Shown here one piece after another: positions 7,549 through 15,260 of a DNA stretch of 64,000 nt. Source of the stretch: Arthrobacter sp. 24S4-2 (GTDB lineage: Bacteria; Actinomycetota; Actinomycetes; Actinomycetales; Micrococcaceae); the NCBI RefSeq assembly GCF_005280255.1, contig NZ_CP040018.1, forward strand, positions 3,348,001 through 3,412,000, in the 5' to 3' direction. Positions within the stretch are counted from its first letter, which is position 1. Each line of letters starts with the position of its first letter. Under the pieces are notes generated by a model. That model was not told the origin of the DNA, ran no database searches, and saw nothing but the letters and a program-made list of their open reading frames with translations. A program made the position numbers and the translations under genes.

Positions 7549-8152
7549 CATTGCCTCTGCTTTCGAAAGCGGTATCAGGAGCCGGATTGGAAGGCAATCG
7601 CATGAGGAACTCCTAATCCAAGGAGAAGCTACCACGGCCGGCTTATCTTCGATAGGCAGCGAGAAAAAGCCGCCAGAATCGCTCCCGGCGGCTTTCGTAT
7701 GTTCTGCCGGCGGCCTCCCCCGCGGCGAGTGTCAGCGTGACCCCATGGAGCCTCACGGCAAAGTGTCAGGAATGCCGCAACAGATCCCGATTTGCCGCGA
7801 GTATCGGTACTCAACTGACGTCAGGCAGGGATCCGCTCTAACCGGACAGTCAAGAAAGGTCCCATCAGAACCGATACTCCCGTGATCGTCTCACCGCCTC
7901 CCGCGCTGTAGACACGGACTCAAGCACCGCCTCTCGATACGCTCCGAAAAGGCAGCGACGGCACGGGTATGGCAATAGATTTGATCCAAGTGCTCCCGAG
8001 CCAGCGAACCTGGATGGAACAAGCTCGAACCAGCAAATGGCCTCTGGCCTGAGAACAGGTCTACCTGGAAGACTTCCAACCACCCTAGGCATTTCTTCCA
8101 AATCGGAGCCAGTTCTTCCAACTAGACCGACGTCTCACAGCGGCGGCGGCGC
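7549..8152. other. 600-base gap before nrdF
   Basis: Apart from the hairpin at 7666-7695, no gene is convincing. A minus-strand frame from 8121 to 7891 starts MEELAPIWKKCLGWLEVFQVD but loses protein character after about 50 residues and has no ribosome site. A perfect 10-bp inverted repeat (GAGTATCGGT at 7799 and ACCGATACTC at 7870) brackets a 61-base interior. Confidence 0.4.
7666..7695. terminator. Bidirectional hairpin terminator
   Basis: AAAGCCGCC and GGCGGCTTT form a 9-bp stem around a 12-base loop, with A and T runs at the edges suitable for either strand. It would separate minus-strand transcription coming from the nrd locus from the small gene at 7276-7548. Confidence 0.65.
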
Positions 8153-9127
8153 CTAGAAGTCCCAGTCATCATCCTCAGTGTTGACGGCCTTGCCAATGAC
8201 ATAAGAAGAACCCGAACCCGAGAAGAAGTCGTGGTTCTCGTCAGCGTTCGGCGAGAGTGCCGAGAGGATGGCCGGGTTCACGTCGGTGACAGAGGCCGGG
8301 AACATGGCCTCGTAACCCAGGTTCATCAGCGCCTTGTTGGCGTTGTAGTGCAGGAACTTCTTGACGTCCTCGGCCAGGCCGACGGAGTCGTAGAGGTCGT
8401 GCGTGTACTGGACTTCGTTTTCGTACAGTTCGAAGAGCAGCTCGAAGGTGTAGTCCTTGATTTCCTGCCGGCGCTCCTCGGAGACCTTCTCGAGGCCCTT
8501 CTGGAACTTGTAGCCGATGTAGTAACCGTGGACAGCCTCATCGCGGATGATCAGGCGGATCAGGTCTGCCGTGTTCGTCAGCTTGGCCCGTGAGGACCAG
8601 TACATCGGGAGGTAGAAGCCCGAGTAGAACAGGAAGCTCTCCAGCAGCGTGGAGGCCACCTTGCGCTTCAGGGGGTCGTCGCCCTGGTAGTAGTCCATGA
8701 CGATCTGGGCCTTCTTCTGAAGGTTCGCGTTCTCTGTGGACCAGCGGAACGCCTCGTCAATCTCCTTGGTGGAGGCCAGCGTGGAGAAGATCGAAGAGTA
8801 GCTCTTGGCGTGCACGGACTCCATGAAAGCGATGTTCGTGTACACGGCTTCTTCGTGCGGGGTGATTGCATCCGGGATCAACGACACCGCGCCGACGGTG
8901 CCCTGGATGGTGTCCAGCAGGGTCAGGCCGGTGAACACGCGCATGGTGAGCTGCTGCTCGTCAGGAGTCAGCGTTGCCCAGGACTGGACGTCGTTGGACA
9001 GCGGGATCTTCTCCGGCAGCCAGAAGTTGTTGACGAGGCGGTTCCAGACATCCACGTCCTTGTCGTCCTGAATACGGTTCCAGTTGATGGCTTCAACATG
9101 GCTCAGTAACTTGAGCTTCTCGGTCAA
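8153..9127 (-). CDS. nrdF: Class Ib ribonucleoside-diphosphate reductase, beta subunit
   Basis: NrdF houses the dimetal (Mn or Fe) centre and tyrosyl radical that NrdE uses to reduce ribonucleotides. The metal-binding helices are clear: TLLDTIQG (first Asp), then HEEAVYTNIA and FMESVHAKSY (Glu, His and the radical Tyr), and later IIRDEAVHGYYIG (second Glu and His). The C-terminal NTEDDDWDF tail docks into NrdE. A TTG start at 9127, six bases after GGAGGA, gives 324 residues, the usual NrdF length; longer in-frame starts upstream add unrelated arginine-rich sequence. It is separated from nrdE by a terminator, a small gene and a hairpin, so it may have its own promoter. Confidence 0.97.
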   Translation of the reverse strand: MTEKLKLLSHVEAINWNRIQDDKDVDVWNRLVNNFWLPEKIPLSNDVQSWATLTPDEQQLTMRVFTGLTLLDTIQGTVGAVSLIPDAITPHEEAVYTNIAFMESVHAKSYSSIFSTLASTKEIDEAFRWSTENANLQKKAQIVMDYYQGDDPLKRKVASTLLESFLFYSGFYLPMYWSSRAKLTNTADLIRLIIRDEAVHGYYIGYKFQKGLEKVSEERRQEIKDYTFELLFELYENEVQYTHDLYDSVGLAEDVKKFLHYNANKALMNLGYEAMFPASVTDVNPAILSALSPNADENHDFFSGSGSSYVIGKAVNTEDDDWDF

Positions 9128-9194
9128 TTTGCGTCCTCCGCCTGATTGCTGTTCGACGGGGAGAACCCGCCGTGCCTGTTTCAATTCTAGATGC

Positions 9195-9231
9195 CTGGGT
9201 GGGTGCCTAGGACGTCTGGGCACCCACCCAG
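9195..9231 (-). promoter_or_regulatory. Hairpin in the leader of nrdF
   Basis: A perfect 13-bp stem (CTGGGTGGGTGCC with its complement) around an 11-base loop lies between the small gene and nrdF. No T-run follows on the minus strand, so it may act as a processing or stabilising element, or a weak attenuator, rather than a full terminator. Confidence 0.6.
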
Positions 9232-9245
9232 CCACTGTGGAGTTC

Positions 9246-9455
9246 CTAGATCCACTGCCTAATAGTCTGTGCAGGCCTCCGCTTGGCCGCGGTGTCCGTC
9301 ACGAATTGACCCGTGTCCGCGGAGCGGTTCACGAGTCGGGAATTCGACGTTCCAGAACCAACGAACTCCACGGTCGTGGTGCTGGGACGCCGCTGCGCGG
9401 TCGTCATGGGAACGAATTCCCCGGTCTTTGCGTCACGTGCAATCTTCTGAGGCAC
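9246..9455 (-). CDS. Small basic protein with two copies of an xDAxTGxFV motif
   Basis: The 69-residue product contains an internal duplication: RDAKTGEFVPMTTAQRRPST and RSADTGQFVTDTAAKRRPAQ. Proteins with a single RDAxTGxFVT..AxxxPxTT motif are widespread small bacterial proteins of unknown function. The GTG start at 9455 follows a good GAGAGGGG. The gene lies between nrdE and nrdF on the same strand, after the nrdE terminator. A link to nucleotide metabolism is possible but rests only on position. Confidence 0.7.
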   Translation of the reverse strand: MPQKIARDAKTGEFVPMTTAQRRPSTTTVEFVGSGTSNSRLVNRSADTGQFVTDTAAKRRPAQTIRQWI

Positions 9456-9607
9456 TTGGGCCCCTCTCTGCCGAATGTTCGGCGGTTGATTTCATAGCTT
9501 GCCTCTTGGCAGCTACGGAATCTCGCTGGGCCACGTTGGACTTTCGTCCTCGCCCCCTGATACATTCGACACTCCAGACTTCAATTTGGAACGTCTCGTA
9601 CGCGAGA

Positions 9608-9641
9608 TTCTTGAGGGGCCGTGTTAGAGCACGGCCCCTCA
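9608..9641 (-). terminator. Strong hairpin terminator after nrdE
   Basis: A 14-bp perfect stem (CTTGAGGGGCCGTG with its complement) with loop TTAGAG starts about 66 bases after the nrdE stop. It implies that nrdHIE is a complete transcription unit and nrdF is at least partly separate. Confidence 0.8.
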
Positions 9642-9707
9642 AGCTTTTAAGCTTGACCTACCACGATCAGCGACTGCCGCCCTCGTAGATCAACCTATTT
9701 CGGTTGA

Positions 9708-11891
9708 TCACAACATGCATGAGACGCAGTTGTCCACCTCGGTCCCTTCCAGCGCGAGCTGGCGGAGACGGATGTAGTAGATGGTCTTGATACCCTTCTT
9801 CCAGGCATAGATCTGGGCCTTGTTGATATCGCGCGTGGTGGCGGTGTCCTTGAAGAACAGCGTCAGCGACAGGCCCTGGTCCACGTGCTGCGTGGCAGCG
9901 GCGTAGGTGTCGATGACCTTCTCGTAGCCGATTTCGTACGCGTCCTGGTAGTACTCCAGGTTGTCGTTCGTCAGGTACGGCGCCGGGTAGTACACACGGC
10001 CCAGCTTGCCTTCCTTGCGGATCTCGATCTTGGACGCCACCGGGTGGATCGAGGAGGTGGAGTTGTTGATGTAGGAAATCGAGCCGGTCGGCGGAACAGC
10101 CTGCAGGTTCTGGTTGTAGATGCCATGCTCCATGACGGAAGCCTTCAGCTCGCGCCAGTCATCCTGGGTGGGGATGTGGATGTTCCTGAACAGCTCCGCA
10201 ACCTTCTCGGTCTGCGGCACCCACTCCTGCTCCGTGTACTTGTCGAAGAACTCGCCCGAGGCGTACTTGGACTTCTCAAAGCCGCCGAAGGTCTGGCCGG
10301 TCTGGATGGACAGCCTGTTCGAGGCGCGGATCGCGTGGTACACCACCGAGTAGAAGTAGATGTTGGTGAAGTCCAGTCCCTCTTCAGAGCCGTAGTGGAC
10401 CCGCTCGCGTGCCAGGTACCCGTGCAGGTTCATCTGGCCCAGGCCGATGGCGTGGCTCTGGTCGTTGCCGCGGGCGATCGACGGTACCGAGGTGATGTTG
10501 GACATGTCCGACACGGCAGAGAGCGAGCGGATGGCCGTCTCGATGGTCAGGCCGAAGTCCGGCGAGTCCATGGTCTTCGCGATGTTCAGCGAACCCAGGT
10601 TGCAGGAGATGTCCTTGCCGGTCTGGTCGTAGGACAGGTCATCGTGGTACGTGGTGGGCTGGGAGACCTGGAGGATCTCGGAGCACAGGTTGGACATGAT
10701 GATCTTGCCGTCGATCGGGTTTTCCCGGTTCACGGTGTCCTCGAACATGATGTACGGGTAACCGGATTCGAACTGGATCTCGGCGAGCGTCTGGAAGAAC
10801 TCGCGGGCCTTGATCTTGGTCTTCTTGATCCGGGAATCGTCCACCATCTCGTAGTACTTCTCGGTGACCGAAACGTCGGAGAACGGCATGCCGTAGACGC
10901 GTTCGACGTCGTAGGGGGAGAACAGGTACATGTCCTCGTCGCGCTTGGCCAGTTCGAAGGTGATGTCCGGGATCACGACGCCGAGCGAGAGGGTCTTGAT
11001 GCGGATCTTCTCGTCCGCGTTTTCCCGCTTGGTGTCCAGGAACCGGTAGATGTCCGGGTGGTGGGCGTGCAGGTACACGGCTCCGGCACCCTGGCGGGCA
11101 CCGAGCTGGTTGGCGTAGGAGAAGCTGTCCTCGAGGAGCTTCATCACGGGGATGACGCCGGAGGACTGGTTCTCGATCTGCTTGATCGGGGCACCGACTT
11201 CGCGGATGTTGGTCAGCGCGAACGCCACGCCGCCGCCGCGCTTGGACAGCTGCAGGGCGGAGTTGATGGAGCGGCCGATCGACTCCATGTTGTCTTCGAT
11301 GCGGAGCAGGAAACAGGAAACCAGCTCGCCGCGCTGGCGCTTACCGGCGTTGAGGAACGTGGGCGTGGCCGGCTGGAAGCGGCCCTCGATGATCTCGTCC
11401 ACCATCTGCAGGGCAAGCTGCTCGTCGCCGCGGGCGAGGTGCAGGGCCACCATGCAGACGCGGTCCTCGTAGCGTTCCAGGAAGCGATTGCCGTCGAACG
11501 TCTTCAGCGTGTAGGACGTGTAGAACTTGAAGGCGCCGAGGAAGGTCTCGAAGCGGAACTTCTTCTTGTACGCGCGCTTGTAGAGCTCGCGGATGAAGTT
11601 CATCGTGTACTGGTCGAGGGTCTCGCGCTCGTAGTACTGGTTCTTCACCAGGTAGTCGAGCTTCTCTTCCAGGTCGTGGAAGAACACGGTGTTGTTGTTG
11701 ACGTGCTGCAGGAAGTACTGGTGCGCGGCCTCGCGGTCCGCCTCGAACTGGATCTCGCCGTTCGGCCCGTACAGGTTCAGCATGGCGTTCAGCTCGTGGT
11801 AGCCCAGGCCCTTGTACGCGGCGGGCAGCGCAGGCTTTTCCGCTGTCTTCTCGACGGCGGCGCCCGGGCGGGAACCCTGACCCTCAGGCAT
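9708..11891 (-). CDS. nrdE: Class Ib ribonucleoside-diphosphate reductase, alpha subunit
   Basis: Catalytic subunit that reduces all four ribonucleoside diphosphates to deoxy forms for DNA synthesis. Visible signatures are GLGYHELNAMLNLYG near the N-terminus, GELVSCFLLRIEDNMES (redox Cys), IIMSNLCSEI (the N-x-C-x-E radical site) and the C-terminal shuttle cysteines DNCVSCML that receive electrons from NrdH. There is no long ATP-cone, as expected for class Ib. ATG 11891, two bases after the nrdI stop, gives 727 residues. A TTG 33 bases earlier would overlap nrdI. It forms an operon with nrdH and nrdI. Confidence 0.97.
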   Translation of the reverse strand: MPEGQGSRPGAAVEKTAEKPALPAAYKGLGYHELNAMLNLYGPNGEIQFEADREAAHQYFLQHVNNNTVFFHDLEEKLDYLVKNQYYERETLDQYTMNFIRELYKRAYKKKFRFETFLGAFKFYTSYTLKTFDGNRFLERYEDRVCMVALHLARGDEQLALQMVDEIIEGRFQPATPTFLNAGKRQRGELVSCFLLRIEDNMESIGRSINSALQLSKRGGGVAFALTNIREVGAPIKQIENQSSGVIPVMKLLEDSFSYANQLGARQGAGAVYLHAHHPDIYRFLDTKRENADEKIRIKTLSLGVVIPDITFELAKRDEDMYLFSPYDVERVYGMPFSDVSVTEKYYEMVDDSRIKKTKIKAREFFQTLAEIQFESGYPYIMFEDTVNRENPIDGKIIMSNLCSEILQVSQPTTYHDDLSYDQTGKDISCNLGSLNIAKTMDSPDFGLTIETAIRSLSAVSDMSNITSVPSIARGNDQSHAIGLGQMNLHGYLARERVHYGSEEGLDFTNIYFYSVVYHAIRASNRLSIQTGQTFGGFEKSKYASGEFFDKYTEQEWVPQTEKVAELFRNIHIPTQDDWRELKASVMEHGIYNQNLQAVPPTGSISYINNSTSSIHPVASKIEIRKEGKLGRVYYPAPYLTNDNLEYYQDAYEIGYEKVIDTYAAATQHVDQGLSLTLFFKDTATTRDINKAQIYAWKKGIKTIYYIRLRQLALEGTEVDNCVSCML

Positions 11892-11893
11892 GG

Positions 11894-12376
11894 TTACTTC
11901 TGTGTCTGCGACAGTAGTGTCCAAAACTTGTCCAATCCTTGATTTACCAGGTGGACGTCGTCAGGCGTCCCCATGAGTTCGAAGCGGTAGAGGTGCGGTA
12001 TCTGGCATTTGAAAGCGATGATGTCGCCTGCCATGCAGAAGTTGTCCCCAAAATTTGTGTTTCCTGCGCCGATCACCCCGCGGATCAGGTTCCTGTTCTG
12101 CGGGTTGTTGAGGAACCGGATCACCTGTTTCGGCACCGAGCCCTCGCCGCCGGTCCCGCCGTAGGTGGGCACCACCAAGACGAAGGGCTCGGTGGCGACG
12201 AGGTCAGGTTCACGCTGATGCAGGGGAATCCGGGCCGCATCCCGGCCGAGCTTCTCAACGAAGCGCCGGGTGTTCTCGGATGCCGAGGAAAAATAGATGA
12301 GTTGGCTTTGGGTCGTGTTGACGGCCTGAGCCCCCTCGGGAGCATCGGCCAATGCCAGTGCTGCCACGGGAGTCAC
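11894..12376 (-). CDS. nrdI: NrdI flavodoxin-like activator of NrdF
   Basis: Small FMN protein that supplies the oxidant (superoxide) needed to assemble the manganese-tyrosyl cofactor in NrdF. The phosphate loop IYFSSASENTRRFVEKL, the second flavin loop VVPTYGGTGGEGSVP, and GAGNTNFGDNFCMAGD are all present. Two GTG codons compete for the start: 12376, or nine bases further in with a better-spaced GAGG. The first about 18 residues are not conserved-looking. The stop lies two bases before nrdE, which indicates translational coupling. Confidence 0.95.
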   Translation of the reverse strand: MTPVAALALADAPEGAQAVNTTQSQLIYFSSASENTRRFVEKLGRDAARIPLHQREPDLVATEPFVLVVPTYGGTGGEGSVPKQVIRFLNNPQNRNLIRGVIGAGNTNFGDNFCMAGDIIAFKCQIPHLYRFELMGTPDDVHLVNQGLDKFWTLLSQTQK

Positions 12377-12406
12377 CTCGCCTGTGTTGTTGGTGGGAAG
12401 ATTGCC

Positions 12407-12649
12407 CTACGCCACGGAGGAAGCGGCCAGTGCCAGTTCCTCGATCTTGTCCGGACGGAAACCGGACCAGTGGTCCTGGTCCGTAACCACAACGGGAGCC
12501 TGCATGTAGCCCAGGGCCTTCAGGCGCTCGAGTGCATCCGCATCCTGCGAGATGTCGACGCTCTGGTAGGTGATGCCCTTCTTGTCCAGCGCACGGTAGG
12601 TCGCGTTGCACTGAACACAGGCCGGCTTTGTGTAAACCGTTACGGTCAT
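12407..12649 (-). CDS. nrdH: Glutaredoxin-like NrdH redoxin
   Basis: An 80-residue thioredoxin-fold electron donor to NrdE. It has the active site YTKPACVQC near the N-terminus, and the WSGFRPDKI signature that distinguishes NrdH from glutaredoxins and directs it to thioredoxin reductase. ATG 12649 follows AGGGACC. A longer in-frame reading from 12844 adds non-conserved sequence across the promoter region and is rejected. First gene of nrdHIE. Confidence 0.95.
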   Translation of the reverse strand: MTVTVYTKPACVQCNATYRALDKKGITYQSVDISQDADALERLKALGYMQAPVVVTDQDHWSGFRPDKIEELALAASSVA

Positions 12650-12808
12650 GGTCCCTGTCCCCTTTGTTGAAGTCATTGCTCTTCGTTTCCGCGAGCCCTG
12701 CCCGAACTGGAATCCATGTCCGAATACGGTCTCGCCGGCTGGCTGCCCAGGCAGCCTATATGCATGTTGATGTCTGACGCAGATGCCCCGGTCAATCTGT
12801 ATGTCGAT

Positions 12809-12864
12809 ACTACATGTAGTGCAAGCGCCTCGGACGAACCCCAAGATGATGTATTACAAGTATG
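12809..12864. promoter_or_regulatory. Putative NrdR-box pair upstream of nrdH
   Basis: A perfect 12-bp palindrome ACTACATGTAGT (12809-12820) lies about 160 bases before nrdH. A weaker related site, ATTACAAGTATG (12853-12864), follows with a centre-to-centre distance of 44 bases, close to four helical turns. NrdR repressors bind paired boxes of this kind in front of nrd operons. The first site is clear. The second, and the assignment to NrdR, are inference. Confidence 0.5.
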
Positions 12865-13040
12865 TCATTTAATGCACTGTTAATCCACAGGCCATGGGTT
12901 GCAAAATGTCCGTATTTCAGCTGTTTTCGAGGACGAAATCCACACCCTGTGGAGTAGTTAGCCACATTTAATCCCCTGCGTGTCGCGTTGTGGACGGCGT
13001 GTCGCGCAGCGGCCGCAGGCGTGTCAAAGGGCACACAGAA

Positions 13041-13068
13041 GGGGCCCTGAAACCTGCTTCAGGGCCCC
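13041..13068 (-). terminator. Terminator of the methyltransferase operon
   Basis: The stem GGGGCCCTGAA/TTCAGGGCCCC (11 bp, six-base loop) lies just beyond the end of the cyclopropane-synthase-like gene. It is followed on the minus strand by TTCTGTG, a poor T-run but a strong stem. Confidence 0.7.
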
Positions 13069-13098
13069 TGATGTGATGAACGGAACCGCGCTTCCGTT

Positions 13099-14532
13099 CT
13101 AGCTGCGGGGTTTGCGGTTGGTTCCGGGTTTCCGGTCAGCTGCGGGAGGGGTCCCCCGGCTTCCGGCCGTCCAGCACAATCTGCTGCACGTCAAGGTAGC
13201 CGGTTTCGAAGCCCGCCCTGCAGTAGCACAGGTAGAACAGCCACATCCGCTGGAAGACCGCGTCGAAGCCCATGGCCCCACCTCCTCGGTCCGGGACATG
13301 AACCGTTCCTCCCAGAGGCGCAGCGTCTGCGCATAGTGGTCGCCCATGGCCAGGCGTTCTCGGACGCGGAGCCCGGTCTGCTTCTCGGTGATCTCCTCGA
13401 TGGCCCGGACGGACGGGATGACGCCGCCGGGGAAGATGTACTTGTGCACCCAGGTGTAGCTGGCCCTGGTGGCGATCAGCCGGTCGTGGGCGATGGTGAT
13501 GGCCTGGATGGCCACCTTGCCGCCGGGGGCAAGGACCCGCTCGATCGTCTGGAAGTACGTGGCCCAGTACTGGTAGCCGACGGCCTCGATCATTTCGACC
13601 GACACGACGGCGTCGTACTCACCTTCCACCGCCCGGTAGTCCTTGAGCTCGATGGTGACGGAGTCCGCGTAGCCGGCCTCCGCCACGCGCTGGCGGGCCA
13701 GTTCCTGCTGCTCGCTCGACAGCGTGACGGAGTAGACGGTGGCGCCGCGGGCGGCGGCACGCAGCGCGAGCTCGCCCCAGCCGGTGCCGATTTCCAGTAC
13801 GCGTGTCCCCTGCCCGACGCCGGCCCTGTCCAGCAGGCGGTCGATCTTCGCCTGCTGTGCGGCGGCGAAGCCGTCCCAGGCAACGGTCCGCAGCGCCTCG
13901 CCAGTCTCCGGGAAGAGGGCGCTGGAGTACGTCATGGTGCTGTCCAGGAACGAGGCAAAGAGCTCATTGGAGAGGTCGTAATGCCGTGAGATGTTCGAAC
14001 GGGTGTTCTGCTCGGTGTTGCGTTCCCGGCGCGGCTGGCGCGGCAGGTAGAGGGCGCGCAGTTTCTGCAGCGGCCCAGGCACGAGGGTCCCGACGCGGGC
14101 GGCGAAGACTTCCATGACGGCCGTGAGGTCATCGGCGTCCCAGTCTCCGGCCATGTAGGACTCGCCCAGGCCGATCAGTCCGCCGTCGCCGAGCCGGGCC
14201 GCGAAGGGCTCCGGACGGCTAATCGTCATGACCGGGTAGGCCTGGCCAGGCACGGCTGCCCTGCCGAGGACTGTGCCGTCGGGGTAGCGGACTTCGAGGG
14301 GAAGCCTCCGGACGGCTGCCTTAAAGATGGCATCAGCTGCCCTGCCGGCCACACGTTCCTTGATGCCCGAGGGCACCGTGGCGATGCTCGGCCAGATGGT
14401 GGCGTCAATCACCGCAGGCGGCCGCGGAACGCTGTAGGGAATTCTGCTGTCGGTGGCGGAGCCGGTTCGGGCCTTGGTGGCATTGTTGGCAGGCTGGCCT
14501 GCAGCGGATCCGGTCGCTTCGGTCATTGTCAC
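13099..14532 (-). CDS. Cyclopropane-fatty-acid-synthase-like methyltransferase, C-terminus frameshifted
   Basis: SAM-dependent methyltransferase that acts on unsaturated acyl chains of phospholipids. Motifs: TRVLEIGTGWGELALRAA (SAM site), VEMIEAVGYQYW, and PGGKVAIQAITIAHDR followed by FIFPGG-type KYIFPGGVIPS. GTG 14532 is chosen because AGGAGG lies seven bases upstream, and its GTGA overlaps the DUF1365 stop. From MSRTEEV onward the frame is wrong: a one-base-shifted frame reads MGFDAVFQRMWLFYLCYCRA and ends with TGA at 13136-13138, the expected C-terminus. The shift coincides with a C-run at 13276-13279, one base too short. If real, the last 50 residues are replaced; if a sequencing undercall, the enzyme is intact. 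A relative of the tmsB/Ufa methyltransferases is an alternative to a true Cfa. Confidence 0.88.
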   Translation of the reverse strand: MTMTEATGSAAGQPANNATKARTGSATDSRIPYSVPRPPAVIDATIWPSIATVPSGIKERVAGRAADAIFKAAVRRLPLEVRYPDGTVLGRAAVPGQAYPVMTISRPEPFAARLGDGGLIGLGESYMAGDWDADDLTAVMEVFAARVGTLVPGPLQKLRALYLPRQPRRERNTEQNTRSNISRHYDLSNELFASFLDSTMTYSSALFPETGEALRTVAWDGFAAAQQAKIDRLLDRAGVGQGTRVLEIGTGWGELALRAAARGATVYSVTLSSEQQELARQRVAEAGYADSVTIELKDYRAVEGEYDAVVSVEMIEAVGYQYWATYFQTIERVLAPGGKVAIQAITIAHDRLIATRASYTWVHKYIFPGGVIPSVRAIEEITEKQTGLRVRERLAMGDHYAQTLRLWEERFMSRTEEVGPWASTRSSSGCGCSTCATAGRASKPATLTCSRLCWTAGSRGTPPAADRKPGTNRKPRS

Positions 14533-15260
14533 TGAACTGCCTCCTGTGAGGGATGATGTGGTCTTTTGATGACGGGCAGCCGACGTGCCCAAAGCTTGAT
14601 CCCCTGCCAGCGGATCTGTGCGGAGACACGCAGCGGCGCCAACGGAACCGCGAGCGCCGCGGCGAGGATGTTCCGCACGGTGGCCTCACGGCGTTCACCG
14701 TCCACGGTGGCGATGAACGGCTTGTGCCCTTCTCGCTCCAACACGATGGAAACGGCGAGCCGCTCCGCCGGTTCCGGGAGTTTCATCCGGTACTGGCCTT
14801 CGACGTCGTTGAACGGCGATACGTAGAACGCCTTGGGGACGCTGGCCCGGCCGGCGTCGTCCGTTTCGAGCAGATAGCAGTGCCGCTCCCCGTAGGTGTT
14901 GTGCACCTCGGCCACGACGCAGCGCGGCTCCCCCGCGGCGTCGTGGCACCAGAACAGGCTCAGCGGATTGAACACGTGCCCGAACACCCGGGCGCTGGCC
15001 AGCATGGTGATCCGGCCGCCGTCGGGCTCGATCCCCCGGGTCCGCAGGAACCGTTCGACGTTGCTGCGCAGCGAGCCTTCCGGGTCGCCGAGGTGGTCCG
15101 AGACGCGGAACTCCGCGAGCGGCCGGAGCGGCCAGGGCACCGCGGGGAGCCGATCGACGTCGACGTACCAGCTGTAGCTCCGGTAGGTGAACGCATTGTG
15201 CAGCGGCGTGCGGCGCACATGGGCGATGGAGGTCCGGTAGATGGCTGCCTGGGTACTCAT
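14529..15260 (-). CDS. DUF1365 family protein
   Basis: A 243-residue protein of the DUF1365 family: AIYRTSIAHVRRTPLHNAF, YVDVDRLPAVPWPLRP, RVFGHVFNPLSLFWCHD, VAEVHNTYGERHCYLL and FYVSPFNDVEGQYRMKL. Family members sit between an FAD-dependent amine-oxidase-like protein and a Cfa-like methyltransferase in many bacteria, exactly as here, and some such clusters make furan or methyl-branched fatty acids. Its own reaction is not established. It overlaps both neighbours by four bases (ATGA and GTGA), so the three genes are translationally coupled. Confidence 0.9.
   Translation of the reverse strand: MSTQAAIYRTSIAHVRRTPLHNAFTYRSYSWYVDVDRLPAVPWPLRPLAEFRVSDHLGDPEGSLRSNVERFLRTRGIEPDGGRITMLASARVFGHVFNPLSLFWCHDAAGEPRCVVAEVHNTYGERHCYLLETDDAGRASVPKAFYVSPFNDVEGQYRMKLPEPAERLAVSIVLEREGHKPFIATVDGERREATVRNILAAALAVPLAPLRVSAQIRWQGIKLWARRLPVIKRPHHPSQEAVQ

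Noticed and set aside
7891..8121. Possible 76-residue minus-strand protein starting MEELAPIWKKCLGWLEVFQVD
   Set aside because: No ribosome site, protein-like character is lost after the first third, and an overlapping frame is equally open.
9885..11942. Long open frame on the plus strand, about 685 codons, antisense to nrdE
   Set aside because: It mirrors a high-GC gene with known function and shows Val/Gly/Leu/Arg-rich sequence without any family features; antisense openness is expected from codon bias.
12650..12844. Longer N-terminus for NrdH reading into the promoter
   Set aside because: The extra residues are unlike NrdH, which begins at the MTVTVYTKPAC segment, and would cover the palindromic sites upstream.
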